From: Ogataea parapolymorpha DL-1
Taxonomy: Eukaryota > Ascomycota > Pichiomycetes > Pichiales > Pichiaceae
Direction of reading: 5' to 3'
DNA: 64,000 nt
Assembly: GCF_000187245.1 (NCBI RefSeq)
Contig: NC_027860.1
Span: 372,001-436,000, forward strand
The notes below the pieces were generated by a model. The model searched no databases. It was given only the letters and a program-made list of their open reading frames with translations, and had not been told where the DNA came from. Positions 48,533 through 56,616 of the stretch are shown piece by piece. The position numbers and the translations under genes are program-made. Every line of letters starts with the position of its first letter. The first letter of the stretch is position 1.

Positions 48533-49661
48533 ATGAAGGTAAGTGTACACGCAATGAGCGCGTTTTCGGTAGCTAACGGCCCAGTACATTGACGAGTTTG
48601 ACATTGAGCTTGTCAATCAAGCACTCAGTTTTGACACAACTGATATGCACATCCAAGGAACGGTCGACCTTTTTACTACTAAGCCAATTGGCTCAGACCG
48701 CAAATTGTACAAAACTATCGACCGCTTGTACTGCAATAGCGAACAGCAAGATAAACAAACGGAACAGAAAAGCAGGGCTAATAGCGATGTTTCGATGAGC
48801 AATTCGCCGCCTAAAGACGTGTCATACATCTCTCCAGAATTTATCCGTTTGAAGAAACGCTCGTCCAGCTATTCACACCCGACCCCAAAACCGACTGCGC
48901 GTTCGCTCATTCAGAAAGACCCAATCAACAAGTCGCGCGCTCGCTCTTTCCATTCGCCATATATGTCTCCTCCGAAGTCTCTTCCGAAATCTAATGGCTT
49001 TGATAAGCTTCTGAATGAGGAGCTTGACAAAATACCCATGTTGGACGATCAATACTCGCCGTTCGGTCCTCTCAGCCAGCAATCGTCGAGACGCCTTTTC
49101 GCGTACCTCATTGCTATTTTAAACTCGGTGTATCCGGACCACGATTTCTCGAATGTGCAGCCAACGAATTTCACGCTCATACCTTCGTCCGCGGAACTGG
49201 TGCAACGCATAAACTCGCTTCTTATATCGCTCGGCAAGTCATCCGGACTCGGCTGGATATGGCAGACAATAAATACTCACATGGATTTAGATGACTGCAC
49301 ATGTTTCCAGTACGAGCCGGCGCAGTCGTTCCTGAATGACTTGCCGGGCACCCTATGGTGCAACATGTATTTTGCGTTCAATAAGAAAAAGAAGCGTGTT
49401 GCCTTTATCAGTTTTTCTGCTACAGTGTTGCAGGACACAGAGACTGCGATCACGTACCGCAGGACCAGCAAGGTCGGCACTCTGGACGAGGAAGCTGGCA
49501 AGTTCGACGAGACGCAAGAAGAGTATGATTTGCGATATTCCCTCGAGGGATCTTCCGAGGCCATCTACGAAGACGTGTTTGAAGACGACGATTATGATGA
49601 CATGGACGAGGACGAAGATCAGTCCTCTGCGAAAGTAACCGGCGATATAGAACTAGAGTAG
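48533..49661 (+). CDS. MAF1: RNA polymerase III repressor Maf1 (two exons)
   Basis: Global negative regulator of Pol III, acting in the nucleus when dephosphorylated under stress or nutrient loss. Exon 1 is only ATG AAG (48533-48538); exon 2 runs 48585-49661. The join gives MKYIDEFDIELVNQALSF, matching yeast Maf1 (MKFIDELDIERVNQTLNF), then LFTTKPIGSDRKLYKTID (box A), a Ser/Arg/Lys-rich phosphorylatable linker, SSRRLFAYLIAILNSVYPDHDFSNV (box B), WIWQTINTHM and LDDCTCFQYEP, and an acidic tail with many Asp and Glu. Total 360 residues. The S. cerevisiae gene also has an intron close to the start. RAD57 begins 80 bp after the stop on the same strand. Confidence 0.94.
48539..48584 (+). other. MAF1: 46-bp intron of MAF1
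   Basis: Donor GTAAGT directly after codon 2, branch-point-like GCTAAC at 48571-48576, acceptor CCCAG ending at 48584, 8 bases after the branch motif. Removal restores the conserved Maf1 N-terminus, which the unspliced frame lacks. At 46 bp it is near the lower size limit for yeast introns. Confidence 0.92.
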
Positions 49662-49741
49662 ATGTTCGCTTATACGTAATAAGGCTGTGCAGGGGTGACG
49701 CGCAAAACGAAAAATAATGTAGGGAAAAAAAGATAGATAGC

Positions 49742-51202
49742 ATGGATCTCGCTGAGGAGGTAGGCCATTTTCCGCTTCTGGACGATGAAAAGTTTGAGTC
49801 GCTTCTGAACGCCTTTGAGACTCAGGGTATAACCTCCCAGGAGCTTTTGATGTGGCCTATTCAAGACATAGCGAAGAAGACAGGACACCCTGAACAAGAC
49901 GTGAAGACCTTTGTCGCGGATCTGAAACTGCATCTTCAGAAAGATCTCCCCAAACCACGAAAGATCGATGACTGCATTCCACAGCAGGCTAGTTTTACCA
50001 CTGGCGATGAAAAACTAGACAAAGCTCTTAATGGAGGCATTCCGTGCGGGTGTCTCGTGGAGATCAGCGGAGGCTCTGCGACAGGAAAATCGAATTTCCT
50101 GATGACGTTGAGCATGACCAGCCAGCTACCGTTAGAGTTTGGTGGATTGGGCCCGTCATTGTTTGAAAAAACGCGAAAGCCCGTTCAAACCATGTACATA
50201 CCTACCGAGAGCGCATTGAGCACAAAACGACTCAGCCAGATATCCAGCCATTACAAAGAGCTCCTTCGAGCGAACGGGATCCAGGATAGTACGATATACC
50301 CGCAGATGGAAAACGTGATTACTCCCTCAATTGCTATCTCCGATCTCGAGCGTCAGGACCGATGTATTTTTTACCAGCTACCGTTGCTACTACAGCGAAA
50401 TAAAAATGTCAAGGTGGTGATACTGGACTCAGTCACACACCATATCCGAGCAGAGCTGCCTGTGAGCCAGCGACGGTCGTATATTATCAAACTAGGACGT
50501 TTTTTGCGGAAAATGTGCAATGAGTATTGTGTGACCGTCATCGTTGCGAATCAGATGACCGACAAGCCCCTGGGCGACATTATTAGTGACGAGGTGTTTC
50601 TCAAGATGAATGCAGACTACCAGCTGGGCTGGTGCTACGGTTGGGACGAGGTTGGGGTCGTTTATCGCCAGCTGTGCTCGCGCAACAAGCAAGACTTTGA
50701 CACTTACGACGAGATTGACTACGCAGATTATTCTGCAGACTCGAGCACGCAGGAAACGTCTCAAAGGAGCTCGACGCCGATCTGGGACCAGCTCAAGACC
50801 GAACGAAAGAAGATGTTTGAGTCCAAATACAAAAACAAGGTGTCCAAAATCAAGACTGTGCCTGCCCTTGGGCTGGACTGGCTGAATTTTCTTGACGCCC
50901 GCATATCTTTGATCAAAGATTATAAACCAATACTTAACGAGCAGATGATAGAGGAGTTCAGCGAAGACCTGGGGATCGACTCGTCGTTTTTGCGCTCACA
51001 AGATGACGACGAAAACGGCAACTCGAACGCTGAATCAAAGCGCAAAACTGTGGCAGAGGTGCTTATGTCGAACGACTACCTAGCCAATTATAATTTTGAG
51101 ACTCAGCGAAAGCTGCTCATTGTTTTCAGTCCTCTCGTATCCGGTGCACGCCAACGCGAGTGTATCTTCGAGATCTGGAACGGCGGTATCAGATGTCCTT
51201 AA
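49742..51202 (+). CDS. RAD57: Rad51 paralog Rad57 (homologous recombination)
   Basis: With Rad55, Rad57 stabilises Rad51 filaments on ssDNA in recombinational repair. The 486-residue product has an N-terminal helical region (1-75), Walker A GGSATGKS at 110-117, Walker B VVILD at 225-229, and the Rad57-like stretches YIPTESALSTKRLSQI, DSVTHHIRAELPVSQRR, VTVIVANQMTDKPLG and DYQLGWCYGWDEVGVVYRQL. A charged insert (about 320-385) separates the core from a C-terminal strand region (QRKLLIVFSPL). S. cerevisiae Rad57 is 460 residues. Its stop overlaps the ARA1-like stop region by 4 bp on the opposite strand. Confidence 0.88.
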   Translation: MDLAEEVGHFPLLDDEKFESLLNAFETQGITSQELLMWPIQDIAKKTGHPEQDVKTFVADLKLHLQKDLPKPRKIDDCIPQQASFTTGDEKLDKALNGGIPCGCLVEISGGSATGKSNFLMTLSMTSQLPLEFGGLGPSLFEKTRKPVQTMYIPTESALSTKRLSQISSHYKELLRANGIQDSTIYPQMENVITPSIAISDLERQDRCIFYQLPLLLQRNKNVKVVILDSVTHHIRAELPVSQRRSYIIKLGRFLRKMCNEYCVTVIVANQMTDKPLGDIISDEVFLKMNADYQLGWCYGWDEVGVVYRQLCSRNKQDFDTYDEIDYADYSADSSTQETSQRSSTPIWDQLKTERKKMFESKYKNKVSKIKTVPALGLDWLNFLDARISLIKDYKPILNEQMIEEFSEDLGIDSSFLRSQDDDENGNSNAESKRKTVAEVLMSNDYLANYNFETQRKLLIVFSPLVSGARQRECIFEIWNGGIRCP

Positions 51203-52134
51203 TCCCAGAATGGCAGTCCAATGTGATGGCCCCAGTCCTCTTTGATGTATCTCTTAGGCTCCTTTTCACCGATCTCGTACAATTTTGCGAGATCCTCCTT
51301 GGTCAAAGGCACCTTCTTATAGCCCTGCTTTATTCTGTCTGGGTTCAAAGAACGAGGCAAAGCCACGCGTCCAGAAGCCGTGTGATAGTTCACAAGGATG
51401 TCTGCAGGTCTGACGTTGTACTTCTCGGCCAATTGCTTCACCAGAGGAAGTTCCAGGACCGGAGCACCGTTAGATCCGAACGGACTGTATGCCTCAACGA
51501 CAATCTTGTGTTTGTTGCAGAACTCCACCAGATCGTTTAGAGGTAGCTGTGGATGAAGCTCTATCTGGTTGATCACAGGCACCACGTCAGTTTCCTTTAA
51601 TAGTCTGTCCAGGTTGCCAATGGAATAATTTGAAACTCCAATGGCCTTCACCTTATTGGAATTCTTGTAGATATCAACCATTTTCTTGTAAGTGTCCAGA
51701 AAATCGCCGTCGTCCTCGATGACTTTACCGGAGCTGTCGCGAGGAACGGGTGGCTGGCCGTTTTCGTCAGATTTGAAAGTCAATGGCCAGTGTTGCAGCC
51801 ACAGGTCAACGTAATCGACTCTCAAATCCTTGAGTGATTTGTCCAAAGACTTTTGCGGGTTGCTCCACAGAGCAGGCCAGACCTTGGTGGTGATGAAGAG
51901 GTCCTCTCTCTTGATTTTTCCCTCATTGAAAATCTCCTCTAAAACCTCACCCAAAATTGGCTCCACACCGTAGTACCAGGCAGTGTCGATGTGACGATAA
52001 CCAGCATCGAGAATTGCTGTTCTGACAACTTCGCGCAAAATAGGTTTCTTGTCGTCTGGAGTCACTGTGCCTAGTCCGACGACTGGAATGGCAGTGCCGT
52101 TGTTCAATTGGATCTTCTCTTGCAAAATAGACAT
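51199..52134 (-). CDS. ARA1: NADPH-dependent aldo-keto reductase, Ara1-like
   Basis: AKR-family (beta/alpha)8-barrel oxidoreductase reducing aldehydes and ketones or oxidising D-arabinose. The 311-residue product keeps the catalytic tetrad Asp50, Tyr55, Lys84 and His115 (RHIDTAWYYG, ITTKVWP, LQHWPL) and the cofactor-binding IPRSLNP-type loop (LPRSLNPDRIKQG). Blocks such as GDFLDTYKKMVDIY, KAIGVSNYSIGNLDRLLKE and AYSPFGSNGAPVLELPLVKQLAEKYNV match yeast Ara1 better than Gcy1 or Ypr1. Natural substrate not determined by sequence. NAM7 lies 80 bp upstream-strand-adjacent on the same strand, with its own start. Confidence 0.85.
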   Translation of the reverse strand: MSILQEKIQLNNGTAIPVVGLGTVTPDDKKPILREVVRTAILDAGYRHIDTAWYYGVEPILGEVLEEIFNEGKIKREDLFITTKVWPALWSNPQKSLDKSLKDLRVDYVDLWLQHWPLTFKSDENGQPPVPRDSSGKVIEDDGDFLDTYKKMVDIYKNSNKVKAIGVSNYSIGNLDRLLKETDVVPVINQIELHPQLPLNDLVEFCNKHKIVVEAYSPFGSNGAPVLELPLVKQLAEKYNVRPADILVNYHTASGRVALPRSLNPDRIKQGYKKVPLTKEDLAKLYEIGEKEPKRYIKEDWGHHIGLPFWD

Positions 52135-52214
52135 TACGAATTGAGCAAACTAATAACGCAAACTAATTACGCACACAGGTATTTATATAATTTTCTACAG
52201 CCTTGGTTGCGCAA

Positions 52215-54944
52215 TCAAAATCTGGTTTGGCTTCGGAATTGCCTTGCTAGATTTCGAATTTCGTCATTTTCCACGCTGATAAAACTAGATCGCCGGCTCG
52301 AGGCAACGCTGCTCGACGCCACAGATTGCTGTTCGTGGCGACCGCCCAGCTTCGGCCAAAGACTGTTTGCTGCGTCCTGGAAATGCATGTTTTGCTGGCT
52401 CAGATTGGACCCTGTGCCGTATGAAAATAGACTGTTTGTGTCGTATGATTGCGATCTGCCGGTTGCTGTGGACGGCGCAAGCCCAAACTCGCCGTTTGTG
52501 GCCTGACCGCCTCTGCTGAGTGGGATGTTGCACAGCTTAAGATTCTCAAGCGACCCGTCTACCAGACACCCCTTTTCTCTGAAATGCATGAGCAACCTGT
52601 TCCACATCGGATTTTTGCTCAGCGTCTTAGGGTTGCCGAGAATTGCCATTCCAAACCGCGCCCTCGTCAGAGCAACGTTGAGCCGTCTCGGATCACTCAG
52701 GAACCCAATTAGCTGGTTATCATTCGCACGCACACACGAGAGAATAATGTAGTCCTTTTCACGTCCTTGGAAAGAGTCGACCGACGCGACCTCCACCTCC
52801 GAGTACCTCGACTTGTCTGCTATCAAGCCGTTCATCTCCATGTACTGAACAATAAACGTCGCCTGGCCGGCATATGGTGTGATCACTCCGATCTTGCCGG
52901 GGTCCACTCCTTCCTTTAGCAGTCTAGTAATTATTTTCTCACAGTTCATGGCTTCTGTCCTGTTCAGATATGACGTGCCCGACGCACTGAGCTCCTCGCG
53001 ACCAAATACAGCCCAGAACATCATAGGAATCTCTCTGATCGGCCAAGGGAACGTACTGTCGGGACGAGATCTGCTCTCTGCAGTGACACCGTTCTGCAAA
53101 CTGCCGTCGTAGAAAACGTTGGAAGAAAACTCAGACAAACATGGGTGCATTCTGTACTGAACCTCCAGCCTGATCGGCATGTGTCCCAGATAGATGAGTC
53201 TTTCGAAGAGCGACTGTCTGAGTCCTGCATCGCCGGCCTTTCTACTTAGTATCACTGGGCCGAGTTGCTGGTGGTCTCCCACAAGAATGACCTGGTTGGC
53301 TCCCTTCACGATCGGGATCAGACACTCGGGCTCCGAAGCCTGCGTGCTCTCGTCGATCAGCACCGTCCTGAACTTACGCTTGGCCAGACGCCGGTCGCCA
53401 GCTCCCACACACGTGCAGCAGATCACCTGACACTTGTCCATGAGCAGCGCCTCTTCCTTGTATAGCAGCGACGCCATCTGCTTGTACTGCGATGCAGAGA
53501 GTTCGCCGTTCTTCTCCTTGAGGGCCAGGAGTCTTTTGAGGTCCTTCGACGCGTGTTTCCGCATCTGCTCCGTGAGCGAGAGGTGTTGCACCGAAGACTC
53601 GACGTCCTCGCGGCTCTTAGCGATCAGACGCAGAACACGGAGTCCTAGCTGCTCAAGCTTGGATGCGAGATGGTCGACTGCGATGTTGGAAGGCGCACAC
53701 ACCAGAATCTGGCCCTTGTGCAGCTTTGTCAGCTGGTACACGATGGTAGCCGAGGTGACGGTTTTTCCCGTTCCCGGTGGACCTTGAATCAAAGACAGCG
53801 GTTTAGATAAGACGTTGTGGATGGCATTTTCTTGCGACGCGTTGAGCTTGGCAAAGTTGGGTATTGAGTACGATTTTTTCTTTTTCACTCTGAACTCGAT
53901 CGACGGAGCATCGATCCCCATCAGAGCATAATATATGTGTTCTGAAACGCTCTTTTTGTTCACAGCGAGCTTTTTCAGCGCGTCCTGCATCCTTGCATAC
54001 GAGGTTCCCTTCCAAACAAGCTCGGCAGTGAAGCCCGTGTGGAGATGCGTCGGCACACTTTTATTTTTCGAGTCGATCAGCTCCAATGTGAAAGTTTCGC
54101 GAGTAGCACTGGGGATCCGCACAATAAATCCAGACTGCTCCCACGGCTCAGCAAGCTCGGACCCGTTGTAGCGCAAAATCATCTGGTCTCCAACTGCCAG
54201 CTTCATCCCCAGCGTGTCGTACGACTGCAGCGCAAAAGTAGCTAGATGCAAGTCGTTGGTGCCCAGACTCCAGGTCACAGTGAGCCTCTCAAGACTCTGG
54301 GACTGCTTGAGTTGCTTGTCGTAGTTTGCTTCGTACTGCACCAGCGGCGCAAACGAGCGCTGATACTGGAATGCGTCGCTGTACCGCATCAAAATGGGCT
54401 CCAGCTCTTCCTCCATCTCGGCTTCCTCCATGTCTCCAAGAGTGGCGTCCTTATCCTGCTTCCACTTGGTCTCGAGCTTTGTTATTTGTAAAGAGGTGAT
54501 TGGCTGTGCTTCCAGCTTCTCCTCCTCAGACGGCGGCTTCGCTACCCACGGAAGCAGGGCGCGGTCTTCGATTAATGACTGCCAATTTGCTGTGTTCCAT
54601 TCCACGTTTTTTGACTGTGCACAGGGAAGACGACACAGAATGACGACCACAGAGTCTGTTTTCGCAGAAACAAATCCAAGCACAAATATGTTGCGGTTGC
54701 CACAGTTGTAGCACTCCAGCATGGTATCTCCAAGCTCCGAGTCCGGATGGAGACTGAGAGACTGGTGCTTGGAAAGAACAGTATGGGTGATTATATGGGA
54801 ACCGGCCCCCGAGGTTTTCCCGTTGCAAAACCATTTTTCGCACGTGTTGCACTTCACCAAACTGTCAGGCTCAGATATGCCGCAGTAAGCGCAGGCATCG
54901 GGCGACTTGGTCATGGAGTTTGAATCGCCAAAAGTCTCGCTCAT
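52215..54944 (-). CDS. NAM7: ATP-dependent RNA helicase Upf1/Nam7 (nonsense-mediated decay)
   Basis: Central NMD factor: 5'-3' RNA helicase recruited by termination factors and Upf2/3. The 909-residue product has the N-terminal CH zinc-knuckle domain at about 17-110 (CAYCGISEP, CNTCEKWFC, SHIITH, CYNCGNRN), stalk and 1B inserts, then superfamily 1 motifs: Walker A GPPGTGKT at 388-395, IDESTQASEPE, GDHQQLGPV, QYRMHP, DSFQGREKDYIILSCVRAN and NVALTRAR. The C-terminal ~100 residues are Ser/Gln/Asn-rich. Length and order are normal (971 residues in S. cerevisiae). Confidence 0.97.
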   Translation of the reverse strand: MSETFGDSNSMTKSPDACAYCGISEPDSLVKCNTCEKWFCNGKTSGAGSHIITHTVLSKHQSLSLHPDSELGDTMLECYNCGNRNIFVLGFVSAKTDSVVVILCRLPCAQSKNVEWNTANWQSLIEDRALLPWVAKPPSEEEKLEAQPITSLQITKLETKWKQDKDATLGDMEEAEMEEELEPILMRYSDAFQYQRSFAPLVQYEANYDKQLKQSQSLERLTVTWSLGTNDLHLATFALQSYDTLGMKLAVGDQMILRYNGSELAEPWEQSGFIVRIPSATRETFTLELIDSKNKSVPTHLHTGFTAELVWKGTSYARMQDALKKLAVNKKSVSEHIYYALMGIDAPSIEFRVKKKKSYSIPNFAKLNASQENAIHNVLSKPLSLIQGPPGTGKTVTSATIVYQLTKLHKGQILVCAPSNIAVDHLASKLEQLGLRVLRLIAKSREDVESSVQHLSLTEQMRKHASKDLKRLLALKEKNGELSASQYKQMASLLYKEEALLMDKCQVICCTCVGAGDRRLAKRKFRTVLIDESTQASEPECLIPIVKGANQVILVGDHQQLGPVILSRKAGDAGLRQSLFERLIYLGHMPIRLEVQYRMHPCLSEFSSNVFYDGSLQNGVTAESRSRPDSTFPWPIREIPMMFWAVFGREELSASGTSYLNRTEAMNCEKIITRLLKEGVDPGKIGVITPYAGQATFIVQYMEMNGLIADKSRYSEVEVASVDSFQGREKDYIILSCVRANDNQLIGFLSDPRRLNVALTRARFGMAILGNPKTLSKNPMWNRLLMHFREKGCLVDGSLENLKLCNIPLSRGGQATNGEFGLAPSTATGRSQSYDTNSLFSYGTGSNLSQQNMHFQDAANSLWPKLGGRHEQQSVASSSVASSRRSSFISVENDEIRNLARQFRSQTRF

Positions 54945-55032
54945 TGGAATTATTTTTCACCAACACCTAAAACCTGTTATATTATTCGTACACTTACGTA
55001 AGCCATCGGAAGAGTCTCACTTAGGGGCAGAC

Positions 55033-55473
55033 TCAACATGCTATATAGAACGACGTTTCAGAGAGCTGTCTCTGCCTTGTCATGAGCAGTGTTGTGGCGG
55101 AGCATACACGCTCCTCGCTCTGGTTCTGGAGCTCATACTCCACAAGGTCAGAGAAGGAGTAAAAATGAAGAGATTGCGTGAGATGTAGTTGCGATGGGAA
55201 ATCCGAGAGCGTCTGCTCTGAAATGCTGGTTTTGGAACTCCTGCGGCAGGAGGGAAGGTTCACAGAATGCGGGTATTCGACAATCTCCGTTGTGTCAAGA
55301 CTGGACTGATCGCTGAGAAGTTCAACGGTGGAATCCAGAACGGGACAGGTATAGTTGTCAGAAATCCAGTGGGGAGGACAGGTCTGCGCGGGGCAGCCTG
55401 TGAGAGGTTGAACATTGCGTTCGAATATGGCAGGTGTATCTGACTTCGATTCGTTGCCAATTTCGGGCATCAT
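55033..55473 (-). CDS. Small hypothetical protein with FYSFSDLVEYE motif
   Basis: 146-residue frame between NAM7 and the SHE3-like gene. Two adjacent ATGs (55473 and 55470) open it, and a TATA-like CCATATATATATG lies about 65 bp upstream, which supports transcription toward NAM7. The protein is Ser/Thr-rich and acidic in the middle with a short hydrophobic/aromatic motif HFYSFSDLVEYEL near residue 103-115; the C-terminus is basic. I recall FYSF-D-type motifs in small fungal proteins of unknown function but cannot name a family. No membrane segment or signal peptide. It could also be a spurious frame. Confidence 0.45.
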   Translation of the reverse strand: MMPEIGNESKSDTPAIFERNVQPLTGCPAQTCPPHWISDNYTCPVLDSTVELLSDQSSLDTTEIVEYPHSVNLPSCRRSSKTSISEQTLSDFPSQLHLTQSLHFYSFSDLVEYELQNQSEERVCSATTLLMTRQRQLSETSFYIAC

Positions 55474-55739
55474 AGAGCCAGGACATTCAATAACGTAGAG
55501 GTAAATAAAATATTGGGTGACGGAAATGCACCGATTCCATATATATATGTATGGAAGTTGTCACGCTTCTCCCAGTTCTGCCCATTCGCGGGGACCCCAA
55601 TGAAAACAGTGGGCGAAGGAAAAAACCGGGTGCACAGCCAAAAAGCCACTCCGACCCGTTTCTACACAGCCTTGATTCGTTAAGCGTCAGATGCAGATTA
55701 AATACAAGCTTTTCTATCTAATTGTTTCATCTCGGTGCC

Positions 55740-56531
55740 ATGATTCGAGAGTATCCTGGCCGGCTCACGGGGTCGAATGGAGGCACGTCAAAGGTCATTG
55801 AGAGCCTTCATATACAGATCGACGGGCTGAAGGACAAGTTGGACGATACACAGGCAGAGCTGGACGAGTACAAGCGGAAGCTGTCTGTCGTTGTGAAACA
55901 GAATGAGACGCTTACTGAAAAACTGTCGAACGCGAGACACCAGAACGAGGTGTCTGAGAGTTTGCTGAATCGCAAAGAGCGCAAGGTTCTCGATCTGGAG
56001 GCACAGCTCACGGAGGCCTGTTCTGCTGCCGATCGGTGGAAGTTTGAGGAGGATTCTTTGCGAAGGAAGCTGGCCGCTATACAAGAGCAGGAAACCATGA
56101 GCACTGTGGAGGCAGATCGGCTGCGCGCATCCTATGACGTGGTTGTGGAGTCTCAGAAGGAGTACAAGTTGCGCACGCAGATGGAAGTTGGGGATCTGAG
56201 GCGGCAGTTGAAGCTATTTATTCAGGAGAGTAGCACCCGCTTGGAAAAAAATAATGAGAGGATGGGAGGGGTCAATGTGGCCCTGGAGGAGAGTTATAAA
56301 GTTGCCAGGGTGCGCAGTGAGCATCTTGCCGCTGCGTACGAAAGAAAACAGGCTCATTTCCAGGAGGCGCTGAGCATGCTGGAGGCCAGCGTAAAGATAC
56401 AGGAACAGAACACAAGAACCACTCTTGCTGAGTGCCAAGACGCGCTGCAGCAGCTGAAACGGACACGGTCCAAGTACGCCATTCTTACAGAGTCTAACAG
56501 CGAAAAGGAAAATCGGGAGCCGCCAGCATAG
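55740..56531 (+). CDS. SHE3: Coiled-coil protein, She3-like mRNA-transport adaptor
   Basis: She3 is the adaptor that ties mRNA cargo to the myosin Myo4 for transport to the bud. From the ATG at 55740 the product has 263 residues and is nearly all coiled coil (about 25-240). The opening TSKVIESLHIQIDGL and later LNRKERKVLDLEAQL resemble S. cerevisiae She3 (SSRVIESLHDQIDML, FERKNKKLKELE). The C-terminal half that binds She2 and RNA in S. cerevisiae (to residue 425) is absent; the protein stops after a short KENREPPA tail. Because coiled coils give weak identity, another coiled-coil protein cannot be excluded. The frame extends upstream only through a TTG. Confidence 0.52.
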   Translation: MIREYPGRLTGSNGGTSKVIESLHIQIDGLKDKLDDTQAELDEYKRKLSVVVKQNETLTEKLSNARHQNEVSESLLNRKERKVLDLEAQLTEACSAADRWKFEEDSLRRKLAAIQEQETMSTVEADRLRASYDVVVESQKEYKLRTQMEVGDLRRQLKLFIQESSTRLEKNNERMGGVNVALEESYKVARVRSEHLAAAYERKQAHFQEALSMLEASVKIQEQNTRTTLAECQDALQQLKRTRSKYAILTESNSEKENREPPA

Positions 56532-56616
56532 GGGCTGTTGAATCGAGAAACTAACTGTTGAAATCTATTTTTTAGTCTAAATACAGTGTTGAACAGAGAC
56601 AATATTATTTGCGGAC

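Noticed and set aside
48490..48672. tRNA or Pol III gene overlapping the MAF1 start
   Set aside because: A perfect A box and a downstream T5 exist, but there is no B box match and no cloverleaf; kept only as a regulatory observation.
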